A stretch of DNA of 64,000 nucleotides from CAYZHV01 sp046541355. Lineage in GTDB: Bacteria > Spirochaetota > Spirochaetia > DSM-27196 > Alkalispirochaetaceae. Below the pieces are notes generated by a model. It did not search any database, was not told the origin of the DNA, and saw only the letters and a list, made by a program, of their open reading frames with translations. The DNA lies in NCBI GenBank assembly GCA_046541355.1, contig JBKHDM010000001.1, positions 1 to 64,000 on the forward strand, read 5' to 3'. A program made the position numbers and the translations under genes. Of the stretch, positions 16,890 through 25,751 are shown one piece after another. The number at the start of each line of letters is the position of its first letter. Within the stretch, counting starts at the first letter, position 1.

Positions 16890-17621
16890 ATGAAGCGCTC
16901 GGAACGGGACATCTACGAACCGGTGAGGGCGTACCTCGCCGAGCGAGGCTACCAGGTGGAGGGAGAGGTCCGGGGGTGCGACCTGGTCGCCCGCCGGGGC
17001 GAGGAGCTTCTGGTCGTCGAACTCAAGGCGCGTCTCTCCCTTGCTCTCATCGCCCAGGCGGTGGAACGTCAGGAGTACGCCGACTCGGTCTATGTCGCCG
17101 TCCCGGTCGACTCGGCCACCGCGTATCCGCCCAACTTCGGGCGGACCCGAAAGATCCTGCGACGCCTCGGGCTTGGCGCTCTGCTTGTGCGGTTCCTGAG
17201 CCGGTCGGCGCGGGTTGAGCTTATCTTTCACCCCGATACGTACGAGCCGAGACGTCGCCGGAAAGAGCGTATCGCGGTCATCCGAGAGGTGGACGGACGG
17301 GTGGTGGCCGGGGGCGTCGGCGGCAGCGCTACCCGGGACGGAGAGATCAAGCTCACCGCCTACCGGCAGGCGGCGATACACCTGGCAATCCTCCTCAGGG
17401 AGGAGGGCAGCGCCTCCCCCAGCCGGCTCAGGCGCCTCGGTGGAGCCGAAAAGGCCGCGACGATCCTCCGGGACAACCACTACGGCTGGTTCCGCCGGTT
17501 GCGCCGGGGAGTCTATGCCCTCGACGAGCAGGGGCGGCAGGCCCTCCTGAATCTCGCCCCCCGGATCGGGGCCCTCGAGGCGTCAATCCTGGGAGAGCTC
17601 AGAGCGTCCGAGGAGGTGTGA
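16890..17621 (+). CDS. DUF2161-like protein with PD-(D/E)XK nuclease-type N-terminus
   Basis: A 243-residue protein. The first 90 residues have the layout of a PD-(D/E)XK fold: ERDIYEPVRAYLAERGYQVEGEV, then CDLVARR (Asp) and LLVVELKAR (E-x-K). This matches DUF2161, annotated as a putative PDDEXK phosphodiesterase. The remainder is basic and ends in a winged-helix-like segment, which could bind nucleic acid. The catalytic acid and lysine look intact, but no activity is known to me. It overlaps the convergent downstream gene by 23 bases. It could be a DNA repair or restriction-related enzyme; no partner genes are adjacent. Confidence 0.7.
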   Translation: MKRSERDIYEPVRAYLAERGYQVEGEVRGCDLVARRGEELLVVELKARLSLALIAQAVERQEYADSVYVAVPVDSATAYPPNFGRTRKILRRLGLGALLVRFLSRSARVELIFHPDTYEPRRRRKERIAVIREVDGRVVAGGVGGSATRDGEIKLTAYRQAAIHLAILLREEGSASPSRLRRLGGAEKAATILRDNHYGWFRRLRRGVYALDEQGRQALLNLAPRIGALEASILGELRASEEV

Positions 17622-17976
17622 GCCCCGCCTCCCGCCTCGGGTGTGCCCCGACCTCCTGGTCCCAGAGAAAGATCATCATCTTCTCTCTGATCTTCATCAG
17701 CTGCCGGACCGTGAAATCCTCGCTCTCAAAAAGCGCCTCCGGCTCGAGGTCCCGCCCTCCGGCAAGCTCGGCCGCGGCCTCCAGGAGCTCCTCTCCCGCC
17801 CGCTCGAGGAGAGAGACGGTCTTTGCGAGACCGGCCTCATAGCCGCCGCGCCCGCTGTGTCCGACGTGTCCGCTGTGTCCGCCGCGCCCGCTGCCCTCAA
17901 GGGCGAAGGGGATAACCCTCGCCTCGCCCGCTGCCTCACCGGTGTCGATCAGTTCGACTGCTACGTTCATACCCAT
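17599..17976 (-). CDS. Hypothetical protein with Gly-His-Ser repeat segment
   Basis: A 125-residue protein I do not recognise. Residues about 32-44 form a short repetitive stretch of GHSGHVGHSGRGG type, mirrored in the DNA by tandem copies of TGTCCGCTG/TGTCCGACG. The remainder is acidic and helical, with a conserved-looking C-terminal FTVRQLMKIREKMMIFLWDQEVGAHPRR stretch. His/Gly-rich segments can bind metal ions, but that is only a possibility here. The ATG at 17976 has GGAGG eight bases upstream. It follows the membrane-protein gene by 13 bases, so the two are probably co-transcribed. Confidence 0.6.
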   Translation of the reverse strand: MGMNVAVELIDTGEAAGEARVIPFALEGSGRGGHSGHVGHSGRGGYEAGLAKTVSLLERAGEELLEAAAELAGGRDLEPEALFESEDFTVRQLMKIREKMMIFLWDQEVGAHPRREAGLTPPRTL

Positions 17977-17989
17977 AGGAGATCCTCCC

Positions 17990-18496
17990 TCATGGGGCTG
18001 AGTGTAGTGCCATGAGGGTGACACGGATTGTCCCGGCAGCAAGAAATCGTTGCACCTGATCCCAGGCGTAGGCGTAGATACATCCGAGGAGCAAGGACCA
18101 GAGGAGCATGCCGAGGATGAGATAGAGAGGCTTGTGCCGAATGTTTGGAAACAGGTGCATCGAGATGACCGTTGAGACGGGGATCGAGAGTAGAACAGGG
18201 TTTAGAATGACGACCCCCGGAAATCCGTAGCGCCGCTTGATCCTCGCGAGGCGTTTGATCCGTTTTCTTGAGGGGCGTCGTGGCCCGCCGGTCACCCGTC
18301 GGATCCGCGGGGCGAGGTGGCGCCGCCAGAGCGGAAGAACCAGGTCCGCCAGATACGCGGTGGCGAGGACCCCGACGGCACCGCCGAGATTGGTCCAGAG
18401 GTAAGCCTCCCAAAAATCGAGGGCCGCAAAGGCGACGGGCAGCGTAACCCCGAACTTGAACGTCGACAGACCCGCGATTGCCAGGCGTTGCCACAT
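17990..18496 (-). CDS. Hypothetical integral membrane protein
   Basis: A 168-residue protein with about four membrane helices, split by a strongly basic cytoplasmic loop (residues about 60-90, rich in Arg and Lys). The third hydrophobic segment begins GFPGVVILNPVLLSIPVST. I do not recognise the family. No Shine-Dalgarno sequence is seen; a good promoter lies a few bases upstream, and one copy of the 20-bp repeat shared with the sbcD upstream region lies about 50 bases before the start codon. Confidence 0.6.
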   Translation of the reverse strand: MWQRLAIAGLSTFKFGVTLPVAFAALDFWEAYLWTNLGGAVGVLATAYLADLVLPLWRRHLAPRIRRVTGGPRRPSRKRIKRLARIKRRYGFPGVVILNPVLLSIPVSTVISMHLFPNIRHKPLYLILGMLLWSLLLGCIYAYAWDQVQRFLAAGTIRVTLMALHSAP

Positions 18497-18506
18497 GAGG
18501 AGTAGT

Positions 18507-18535
18507 AGCCTATCCGGGGGCCGGGAGGGTGTAAA
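18507..18535 (-). promoter_or_regulatory. Putative promoter of the 18496 membrane-protein gene, near-leaderless
   Basis: On the minus strand TTTACA (18530-18535) and TAGGCT (18507-18512) are 17 bases apart. Predicted start about 18500, four bases before the ATG. Confidence 0.5.
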
Positions 18536-18545
18536 GCGAGGTTAC

Positions 18546-18565
18546 TGTCCTCCACCCTGGGGATA
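18546..18565 (+). repeat. Single copy of the 20-bp TGTCC...GGATA repeat
   Basis: TGTCCTCCACCCTGGGGATA here is identical to the left end (32758-32777), and reverse-complementary to the right end (32894-32913), of the inverted-repeat element upstream of sbcD. It sits about ten bases upstream of the -35 box of the 18496 gene. Confidence 0.85.
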
Positions 18566-18571
18566 TCGCCT

Positions 18572-19282
18572 CTACCACGCCCGAGGCTTACCCTCGTAGA
18601 AGAACCCCCCGGTCCCCCGGCCCAACTCACCGAGGGCGACCTCCAGGATATCCGCCGCGGCGGATTCCGGGCTCTTGGTGGCGGAGGCTCCCCCCATATC
18701 CGTTGCGACCCATCCGGGGTCCACGGCGTTGACCGTCACTTCTGCAGGAAGCTCCCGGGCCAGGGTGAGCGTAAGCGCGTTGAGGGCTACTTTGCTTATG
18801 GCGTAGGGCCCGGGTCCGAGGCCCTCGCCAAAGGATGCCCAGCCGCTGCTTACGTTTATGATGCGCCCCCTGCCCCGACCGACCATCCCCGGGGCAAAGG
18901 CGCGAACGAGACGCAGGGGACCGTAGAGATTCGTCTCGATGCTCCTTGCCACCGGGTCATCAGCCGCGGCGGTCACATCCGGAGGTAGGAGGAGGGGATC
19001 TTCGAGAAGAATCCCCGCATTGTTGAACAGCAGATCCACCCCCCGGGAGCCGAGCTGGTCCGCCGCGGCGGCCACCGACTCGCCGCTTCTCACATCCAGG
19101 GCAATCGGTATCACCTCCCCCACTCCCCGCTCCCTGAGGGCAGCCGAGACGGTCTCGGCCATGCGCATATCCCGGGCTCCGAGATATACGGTGAAGCCCC
19201 TCGCGGCGAGAGCCTCGACCAGAGCACGGCCGATCCCCCGGTTGCCGCCGCTGACCAGGGCGAGGTCCAGATCTGCTGTCAT
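18572..19282 (-). CDS. Short-chain dehydrogenase/reductase
   Basis: A 236-residue classical SDR. The cofactor motif is GGNRGIG (residues about 12-18), followed by NNAG, the catalytic Ser in INVSSGW and the YAISK catalytic Tyr-Lys pair, then the DPGWVATDMGG loop. The Arg/Asp distribution after beta-2 (LGARDMR) hints at NADP preference. The substrate is unknown. The ATG at 19282 is chosen because a strong promoter predicts transcription starting at 19283. Confidence 0.9.
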   Translation of the reverse strand: MTADLDLALVSGGNRGIGRALVEALAARGFTVYLGARDMRMAETVSAALRERGVGEVIPIALDVRSGESVAAAADQLGSRGVDLLFNNAGILLEDPLLLPPDVTAAADDPVARSIETNLYGPLRLVRAFAPGMVGRGRGRIINVSSGWASFGEGLGPGPYAISKVALNALTLTLARELPAEVTVNAVDPGWVATDMGGASATKSPESAAADILEVALGELGRGTGGFFYEGKPRAW

Positions 19283-19289
19283 ACTATCA

Positions 19290-19318
19290 ACTATATGTAG
19301 CTGCGTATGCCGGGGCAA
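19290..19318 (-). promoter_or_regulatory. Putative promoter giving a leaderless SDR mRNA
   Basis: On the minus strand TTGCCC (19313-19318) and TATAGT (19290-19295) are 17 bases apart. The predicted start is 19283, directly before the ATG, and no ribosome-binding site exists. Confidence 0.6.
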
Positions 19319-19324
19319 CAGGCG

Positions 19325-19981
19325 TCAGAGGTAGCGGTATACTCCGTGGAAGAAGGCGCCGCTTCCGGCGAGGACGAAGCAGTGCCAGATCGCGTGATAG
19401 AAGGGCACGCCCTTGAGGGCGTAAACAACCGTGCCGAGCGTGTAAAACAGCCCCCCGGCGAGCATGGAGTAAAAGAGCCCTGGAGGCAGAATCTCGAGTA
19501 TCTCAGGAAAGCGGATCGCCGCAAGCCAGCCCATCGCCAGATAGAAGAGGACCTGAAGCACCTTGAAACGGCCCCAGAAGATGATCTTGAAGGCGATTCC
19601 GACCACGGCGAGGACCCAGACCGCGTAGAGGGTTCGTCGTGCCCAGGGAGCGTCAATACTCGCCATGATCGGCGTGTAGGTCCCGGCGATCAGCAGATAG
19701 ATCGACATATGGTCACCGATCCGAAAGATCCGTTTCCAGGTTCCTCCGGATGAGAGGTGGTAGAGGGTAGAGGCGGTGTAGAGAAGCACCATCGACAGGC
19801 CGAATACCAGATGTGGCCAGTCCGGTTCGTAGCGTCGCAGCAGCAGAATAAGTGCGACCGGTGAGAGCAGCGCAGCGACTCCGTGGGTCGCCGCGTTGGC
19901 CCACTCCTCCTTCGGTGAGTCGTGGGTGTGGAGGGTAATGTGACGTTCGAGCCAGCTCGACGTACTGGATGTTTCCGGCAT
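19325..19981 (-). CDS. Hemolysin III (HlyIII/PAQR) family membrane protein
   Basis: A 218-residue seven-helix protein of the HlyIII/PAQR family. The conserved metal-site residues are visible: the N-terminal EEWANAATHG region, S...YH in STLYHLS, D/H in RIGDHMSIYLLIAGTYTP and the C-terminal HAIWHCFVLAGSGAFFHG. Bacterial members are membrane proteins linked to lipid or membrane homeostasis; the hemolysin name is historical. A TACACT -10 box at 19989-19994 would start transcription at about 19982, next to the ATG, but the -35 is poor. Confidence 0.9.
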   Translation of the reverse strand: MPETSSTSSWLERHITLHTHDSPKEEWANAATHGVAALLSPVALILLLRRYEPDWPHLVFGLSMVLLYTASTLYHLSSGGTWKRIFRIGDHMSIYLLIAGTYTPIMASIDAPWARRTLYAVWVLAVVGIAFKIIFWGRFKVLQVLFYLAMGWLAAIRFPEILEILPPGLFYSMLAGGLFYTLGTVVYALKGVPFYHAIWHCFVLAGSGAFFHGVYRYL

Positions 19982-20111
19982 GGTCGGCAGTGTAACCGGG
20001 ATCGACCGCGTGTAGCTACGCCGCGGACCGCAGTAGAGCGAGGATAGTATAGTAATGAGAAGGAAAAACCGCTATATTCAGGATTATAGATTCTTCTGTC
20101 AGGAGCGCTTG

Positions 20112-20507
20112 ATGAGCAGATTGATACCGATTCTTCTAGCCGTGACCGTCGTGCTCTTTCTCGCTGCCCGGCTCGCGGCACAGCAGACCACCGACCCCTC
20201 CCTCAACCGCTACGCAACCCCCGATGGCCTCAAAGAGCTTATCGAGAGCGAGGATAAACCTTACCTGCTCGTCGACGTTCGCACCGCCGCCGAGTACAAC
20301 GGGGGCCACATACCCACGGCGATTAACGTCCCCTTTCAGACAATCGGCGAGTCCCTCCCGGAGACCGAGGGTGATCCAATACTTATCGTCTACTGCAGAA
20401 CCGGCCGCCGCTCGGGGGTCGCCTTCCGCACCCTCAAAAACCAGGGATACGAGCGGGTCGTAGACTTTGGGGGTATCCTCCGCTGGGAGGGTGAGATCGA
20501 GGGGTAG
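20112..20507 (+). CDS. Exported rhodanese-domain protein
   Basis: A 131-residue protein with an N-terminal signal peptide (about 22 residues, ending in ARLAAQ) and one rhodanese domain. The active-site loop CRTGRRS carries the sulfur-accepting Cys. It would act in the periplasm or be membrane-anchored by an uncleaved signal. The ATG at 20112 has AGGAG six bases upstream; the longer frame from 20055 is disfavoured. It converges on a second, cytoplasmic rhodanese gene two bases away. Confidence 0.85.
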   Translation: MSRLIPILLAVTVVLFLAARLAAQQTTDPSLNRYATPDGLKELIESEDKPYLLVDVRTAAEYNGGHIPTAINVPFQTIGESLPETEGDPILIVYCRTGRRSGVAFRTLKNQGYERVVDFGGILRWEGEIEG

Positions 20508-20509
20508 GA

Positions 20510-20833
20510 CTACTCCTCGACCGGGTAGCCCGCCTCCTTCCAGGCGGCCTTCCCCCCCTCAAAGTCATAGACATTGGCAAAGCCCATCTTTTCGAGTTTC
20601 TCTGCGGCTATAACGCTCGCCCGACACGCCTCATCGTGACAGTAGACGACGATCTCCTCCTCGGGAGCAAACCGCTCCTTCGCCTCCCTGCCAATCTTGT
20701 TAAAATGGATGTTTATCGCCCCCGGTAGGTGCCACTCCTCATATTCCTTCGGCATGAGGGTCTCAACGAGATGAAACCGCTCTCCTCGGTCGAGCTTCCC
20801 CTTTACGGTTTCGGCGTCAATAGATTTGGGCAT
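20510..20833 (-). CDS. Cytoplasmic rhodanese-domain protein
   Basis: A 107-residue single rhodanese domain. The loop CHDEACRAS holds the candidate active-site Cys, with WHLPGAINIHF as the conserved CH2-type segment. It has no signal peptide. Such proteins move sulfane sulfur, but some are structural or regulatory. A GGAG ribosome site precedes the ATG at 20833. It is convergent with the exported rhodanese. Confidence 0.83.
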   Translation of the reverse strand: MPKSIDAETVKGKLDRGERFHLVETLMPKEYEEWHLPGAINIHFNKIGREAKERFAPEEEIVVYCHDEACRASVIAAEKLEKMGFANVYDFEGGKAAWKEAGYPVEE

Positions 20834-20848
20834 GATCTGTCTCCATCT

Positions 20849-21104
20849 TCAAAAGCTATCGGTTCCTCCCGGGGCAGTCAAATCAGCCTCCGAGGGAGTA
20901 GGGCCGCCGGAAGGGCTACTGCCGCGACGCCGCAGGAGAGCAAAGAGAGAGAGAGAGATCAGGATGCTTGTCACCGCGAGGACCTCGGAACCCCGGGGGA
21001 GGAACGATGCTGATCAGCGGCTGCCCCGCACCCTTCGCGGCGAGGTAGACCAGGGTGAAGTTCGAAGCGAACGAAAGAGCATCCAGGCGACCTGCTCTGT
21101 TACC
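20849..21104 (-). pseudogene. Frameshifted hydrophobic-protein remnant
   Basis: This interval between the rhodanese and the MFS gene has no intact frame, but removing one base from the C4G5 run at 20991-20999 joins two hydrophobic stretches on the minus strand into one frame of about 84 codons. The first reads through LSFASNFTLVYLAAKG and GQPLISIV; the second through EVLAVTSILISLSLFALLRR. The pattern is faintly like the last two helices of MrpC/MnhC antiporter subunits. No start codon is evident and the frame lies directly after the MFS stop. It could be a decayed gene, a sequencing error or chance. Confidence 0.3.
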
Positions 21105-21143
21105 GGGAGGTGAGGGCGCGACCGATCCCGTCCCGTGGCCCCC

Positions 21144-22457
21144 TCACTCCGGACGGTTCGCCCCGAGGGCCGAAAGGATGAGGATCAGCGCGAGAAGAGA
21201 ACAACTCAGGGCGACCACGGCGTAGCCCCCGGTGATGTCCCGGCCTGCACTGAAGATGTAGGGCCCGACGGCAGTACCCGCGACGGTTAGGGAGAAGGCG
21301 AAGCCACTTATCGCGCCGAGGTGGGGGCGCCCGAAAAACCGGGGCCAGGTGACATTGGAGACGATGCCGAACATGCCCTGGGAGATTCCCTGTCCGGCGA
21401 TCACCCCCGCCACCGGCAGACCGGGTGCGAGAACAGCTACGGAGATGGTGAGAATCACCACCCCCGTGAGCTGGAGGATCGCAAAGTACTTTAGTTTGAT
21501 GTAGTCCGAGAGGTAGCTTCCTGCAAACTCAAAGATGACCGCCACCACCGCCGCCGGAAAGAAGACCGAAACAGCCGTGCTACGCGCCATGCCGGCGGCG
21601 TCAAAGATGGAGACGATGTGGAAGGTGTAGGCCGTGACCACCAGACCGCCGAGAAAGAGGGTGAAGGCGAATACCCAGAAGGTGTAGGTCCTCCTCGCCT
21701 CCCTGAGGGTAAAGGCTCGCCCCGCCCTCGCCTCGGGGTGAGTCTTTCTGCTCTTTCCCCGCAGGGGTCCATCGGGCAACAGACCGTGAGCCTCCGGGGT
21801 ATCCCGATAGAGCAGGAAGGCGAGCAGACCGAAGAGGGCAACCGCCGCCGCGAGAACCCGCCAGGCGCCCTGCCAGCTGAAGTTCCGGATCAGGTCGTCA
21901 AAGAGTCGAGGAGCGTAGGAGAAGCCTAAGGAGATGGACACCCCCATTACCGCATTTGCCACTCCCCTGCGCTCGACAAACCACTCCATGACCATGTTTC
22001 GGGAGGCGAGGGTGAGCATCCCCTGGCCGGAGAAGCGCAGCAGAAAAAACCCCCCGGAGATGAGAAAAAAGGTAAAAAGGGGAACCCCAAGGCGTGCGGC
22101 AACGGCGGGGGCCAGGGTGAGTCCGACCAGCACGATGGCGAGGAGCGCCGATGCAGCTGTGGCGACGAGACGTCCCCCGAAATGGTCGTAGAGGCGCCCT
22201 GCCTGTGCAAGGAGCAGGGCGCTGCCGACCGTGCCGATGAGATAGGCAAAACTGAGCTCGGTGCGGCTCAGGGAGAGCTCCTGGATGAGGAAGTCTGTCA
22301 AGACCGATACGCCGATGGTCTGACCCGGGGAGCTCATGATCATTCCGAGCGTGCCCATGAGCAGGACGCCCCAGCCGTAGAAGAAGGGTAACCGTCGAGG
22401 GTCAAAAGGAAAGCGCCGCAGAGCGCTTGGAGATCCGGGGTGCGATCGGTGTTCCAT
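21144..22457 (-). CDS. MFS transporter, oxalate/formate- or monocarboxylate-type
   Basis: A 437-residue carrier with twelve predicted helices. The N-terminal FYGWGVLLMGTLGM segment and the GRLYDHFGGR cytoplasmic loop between helices 2 and 3 (the MFS A-motif) resemble the oxalate:formate antiporter and monocarboxylate-carrier group. The substrate cannot be set from sequence. It follows the histidine-kinase gene by 18 bases on the same strand. No ribosome site is seen, so coupling to the kinase gene is possible. Confidence 0.85.
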   Translation of the reverse strand: MEHRSHPGSPSALRRFPFDPRRLPFFYGWGVLLMGTLGMIMSSPGQTIGVSVLTDFLIQELSLSRTELSFAYLIGTVGSALLLAQAGRLYDHFGGRLVATAASALLAIVLVGLTLAPAVAARLGVPLFTFFLISGGFFLLRFSGQGMLTLASRNMVMEWFVERRGVANAVMGVSISLGFSYAPRLFDDLIRNFSWQGAWRVLAAAVALFGLLAFLLYRDTPEAHGLLPDGPLRGKSRKTHPEARAGRAFTLREARRTYTFWVFAFTLFLGGLVVTAYTFHIVSIFDAAGMARSTAVSVFFPAAVVAVIFEFAGSYLSDYIKLKYFAILQLTGVVILTISVAVLAPGLPVAGVIAGQGISQGMFGIVSNVTWPRFFGRPHLGAISGFAFSLTVAGTAVGPYIFSAGRDITGGYAVVALSCSLLALILILSALGANRPE

Positions 22458-22475
22458 GGGAGGGCAGAGGCTACA

Positions 22476-24797
22476 TCATTTCGGTGATGCGCCGCTACCG
22501 GGGAGATCGAACATCAGCTCCATCCGGAAGCCGGGCCCCGGTTTCGGCACCACGTGCGCTCCTACCTGACTTGCGAGAAGGCTAACCAGACCGAGGCCGA
22601 AGCCGCTGTGACCAGGATAGATCTTGCTCGCGTCCGCCGGGCCTGAGTCCTGGATAGAGAGGTAGCCGCGGCATCCCTCCTTCCGTGTGGTAATCTGGAC
22701 CCAGGGATCATCTCCGGCGGAGTGCTTGATCGAGTTGGCGAGCAGCTCGTTTACCAGGAGCCCGAGGGGCACGGCCTGGGCGATGCTGACCGAGTAGGCG
22801 CTCCCGAGGACCTCCACGCGACAGTGCGCCCCGGTCCCGGCGCGGGCGTAGAGAGAGAGCTCCCGCAGGTAGCCGACAAAGTCGATAGACTCCAGATCAT
22901 CGGAGCCGTAGAGCATCTGATGCACCATCGCCATGGAGTCGATACGACTCAGGTTGCTTTCGAACAGCGCCCGGTCCTTCTCTGTTTCCAACGAGTTCAT
23001 CTGGAGTCTGAGAAGACTGGAGACCGACTGGAGGTTGTTCTTTACCCGGTGGTGCAGCTCCTGGATGAGGAGCTCCTTCTCCCGGAGGGAGCGGGTAAGC
23101 GCCTCCTGGTCCCTGCGACGTTGGGTGATATCCTCGATGATCGCGAGGAGCCCGACCGTCTGCCCTGCCCTGTTGACAACACTCTTCGCGATTATCCGAA
23201 GCAAGAGAGTCCGCCCCGAGGGGCTGCGGTAGGTGTGCTCGAGCTCCCCAGGCTCATTCGATGCGAGACATTGGGAGAAGAACTCGGAAATCCCCTCCTT
23301 TCTCAGAACAGGAGAGTGCATCAGATTTGCACCGGTGAGCCGGCGGTGCTTAGAGAGCCGAAGCAGGGCAGAGAGCGCGCTGTTCGCCTCGAGAATCGTT
23401 CCCCGGGCGTCGGCAAAGAGTATTCCGATCGGAGCGGTCCTTATCAGACCGCTGAAGCGGGACTCGCTCTCGGCGAGAGCTGAGATCGCCGACTCCCGCT
23501 CGCTTATGTCCCGGACCGATACGCCTAACCGTCCGCCCCCTTCCCGGGAGATGAGGTAGACTGTGACCTCCGCGGGAAAGACGCTCCCGTCCTTTCGCCT
23601 CACCGTGGTCGCAAGGCGGACGGACTCACCAGTTCCACAGTCGCCGCTCATAATGGATTTGATCGCCTCGGGCGGTGCTGTTGTGAAGTGGACGTCGAGG
23701 GCTCCCACCGGCAGGCCGATGAGCTCCTCCCGGGTGTAGCCGGTCTGCCGGCCGGCTGCGGGATTCGCGTCCTGGATGATCCCGTCAAAGCCGTGTATGA
23801 GGATGCCGTCACCGGCGTTCGCGAAGAGCGAGTGAAACCGCCGCTCCTCGTTTCGCAGTCCCTCAGCTGCTTCGTACTCGGCGGTGACGTTCTGCTTCAA
23901 ACCGACAATAGCGCTCACCGACCCGTCACTCTCAACGATCGGCGTGATTACCGCCCGCTCCCGATACTCGCTGCCGTCCTTTCTCCGGTTGACAAGCTCG
24001 CCCTGCCAGGTCTCGCCTGCGAGGACGCACTCCCAGAGCTCCCGGTAGAGTGCCGGGTCGTTAGCCCCGGATTTAAGGAAGCGCGGGTTCTTACCACGGA
24101 CTTCCGCCCCGGTGTATCCGGTTGTCGCCTCGAAAAAGGGATTGACGTAAATGATAGAGCCGTCGGGGTCGGTTATCATGATGGAAATCGGTGCCTGGAT
24201 GACGGCGCCGAGGAGCTGACGGTGGAGCTTCCGGCGGTCGCTCAGCCCGCCCATCACGGTGGGAAGCTCCTCAGGAAGCTGCGACTGCCGTCGCTCGCCG
24301 GAGTCGGCTGACCGGGCGGCTCCTCGGCGCCCGTGCCCGGGGCTCCCGGCCCCCCGACGATCGTTGGGCCCCGGGTTGCCGCAGCAGCCCTCGGGAGCCT
24401 CAACGGAGCCGGGTAGGCCGGGGATACGGTCTGCAGGCTCGATAGCGCCTGCTATATGGCTGCCCCCCTCCTCCCGGATGAGCCGGAGGCGGTAGATAAA
24501 AAGCCGGTCTGTTCCGTCGCCGCACCGGGCGGGATGGCTGAGGATCGCAGACTCTCCGGGATGCAGGGTAGTAACCACCGAGAGGAACCGGGAGCAGGTT
24601 GTCAGCGGTGAGCCCGGGCGAAGTCCCTCAGGCTCCCGATGTCCAGGGAGTCGAGAGAGGTAATCAAGCTGCGGGGTGCCGTCCTGTGCGAGGACGGCAC
24701 GAAAAAGCAGCGGCCCGGAGGAGCCGGTGTAAAGCTCCTGAAGTGTGCGCAACTCCTCTGACGCCGGAGCCTCGGGTTTCCGCTCTGTTCGATCCAC
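22476..24797 (-). CDS. PAS-domain sensor histidine kinase (HisKA_2 type)
   Basis: A 773-residue cytoplasmic-looking kinase without membrane helices. After a variable 190-residue N-terminus come three PAS domains (about 195-310, 320-430 and 445-565; for example PDGSIIYVNPFFEATTGYT). A HisKA_2 dimerisation domain has the phospho-acceptor His in QELHHRVKNNLQ, and the HATPase domain has NELLANSIKHS and GFGLGLVSLLASQ. Kinases of this class usually act with a stand-alone receiver; none is adjacent. It starts with GTG at 24797, set by AGGAGG upstream. PAS ligand is unknown. It may regulate the downstream transporter gene, but that is only suggested by position. Confidence 0.92.
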   Translation of the reverse strand: MDRTERKPEAPASEELRTLQELYTGSSGPLLFRAVLAQDGTPQLDYLSRLPGHREPEGLRPGSPLTTCSRFLSVVTTLHPGESAILSHPARCGDGTDRLFIYRLRLIREEGGSHIAGAIEPADRIPGLPGSVEAPEGCCGNPGPNDRRGAGSPGHGRRGAARSADSGERRQSQLPEELPTVMGGLSDRRKLHRQLLGAVIQAPISIMITDPDGSIIYVNPFFEATTGYTGAEVRGKNPRFLKSGANDPALYRELWECVLAGETWQGELVNRRKDGSEYRERAVITPIVESDGSVSAIVGLKQNVTAEYEAAEGLRNEERRFHSLFANAGDGILIHGFDGIIQDANPAAGRQTGYTREELIGLPVGALDVHFTTAPPEAIKSIMSGDCGTGESVRLATTVRRKDGSVFPAEVTVYLISREGGGRLGVSVRDISERESAISALAESESRFSGLIRTAPIGILFADARGTILEANSALSALLRLSKHRRLTGANLMHSPVLRKEGISEFFSQCLASNEPGELEHTYRSPSGRTLLLRIIAKSVVNRAGQTVGLLAIIEDITQRRRDQEALTRSLREKELLIQELHHRVKNNLQSVSSLLRLQMNSLETEKDRALFESNLSRIDSMAMVHQMLYGSDDLESIDFVGYLRELSLYARAGTGAHCRVEVLGSAYSVSIAQAVPLGLLVNELLANSIKHSAGDDPWVQITTRKEGCRGYLSIQDSGPADASKIYPGHSGFGLGLVSLLASQVGAHVVPKPGPGFRMELMFDLPGSGASPK

Positions 24798-24920
24798 AGG
24801 CTGCCCTCCTCCTGGCGGTTACGATCAGCTAAGGCGCAATAGATTACCAGTATACTACCAATTGCGTAAAACTGCTGTGAGTTTACTATGCAAAAAACCT
24901 GATTAGTGACGCTCCTGGAG

Positions 24921-25751
24921 CTACTCGGGGCCTGCAACGAGGGGAATACCGGCGAGGATAGCGGTCACGGCGAGGTACTGGGACGGAAGGAGGCTCTCGG
25001 AAAAGGCGATGAGGCCGCCGAGAATCGGAACGAGGATCTGGGAGGCGACAAAGGGGGGAACGACCCGGACCGAGTCTCCCCGGGCGTAGGCAAACTGGCT
25101 TGTGAGAAAGGCGAGGAGGGTGGCGGCAATCCAGACCGCGCTGATCGGGTTGAGGAGTATCGGCGCGTACTCCGAGAGAAACGGTGGCGCCTCGGAGAGA
25201 TCAACCCCGAGGGCGCGACCTCTGTCGGTAGTCGCGGCCTCCTGAAAGAGGACTGAAATGCCCGCGAACGCCCCGGCGAGGGCTCCGAGGATCCAGCCGT
25301 CCCGCCCCGGAAGGCGGTATTTGAGGTACCACGCACCGGTGAGCGCCACCGGGAGGGCGACGGAGAGGATGACCAGTCGCCTGAAGTGCGCCTGTCCGGC
25401 ACTCGCCTCGGGGGCGAGAAAACCTACGAGGCCGCCGCCGAGGAGAATGAGCACGATCCCCACAACCTGGCGCCGGCCGACAGCCTCCCCGAGGACGTAG
25501 TGAGAAAAGATTGTCATTATCGGAAGCCCCGTCCCCGCCATCGCTCCGACGAGCGATACGTTTCCCATGTTGAGGGCGGCGAGGATCATAAAGAAGGGCA
25601 GCGCCGTCCCGATCGTGCCGATCCACCAGATCTGCCACCCCCGAGCTCCATCCCCGCGGATCCGGGCGAGCCCCTCCTTCTGGGTTGCCTGGGAGACGTT
25701 TAAAATCGCATAGGCGAGAAAGGCGAGTAAAACCGAGAAGAGGCTCTCCAT
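24921..25751 (-). CDS. DMT-superfamily (EamA-type) transporter
   Basis: A 276-residue protein with about ten helices in two repeats, the layout of EamA-type drug/metabolite carriers. A characteristic end of the first repeat is LGEAVGRRQVVGIVLILLGG. The substrate is unknown. Intergenic sequence of 123 bases separates it from the kinase gene downstream on the same strand, so they are probably separate units. Confidence 0.82.
   Translation of the reverse strand: MESLFSVLLAFLAYAILNVSQATQKEGLARIRGDGARGWQIWWIGTIGTALPFFMILAALNMGNVSLVGAMAGTGLPIMTIFSHYVLGEAVGRRQVVGIVLILLGGGLVGFLAPEASAGQAHFRRLVILSVALPVALTGAWYLKYRLPGRDGWILGALAGAFAGISVLFQEAATTDRGRALGVDLSEAPPFLSEYAPILLNPISAVWIAATLLAFLTSQFAYARGDSVRVVPPFVASQILVPILGGLIAFSESLLPSQYLAVTAILAGIPLVAGPE

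Noticed and set aside
20946..20958. GA microsatellite
   Set aside because: Short and inside a probable decayed frame; no evidence of phase variation of an intact gene.
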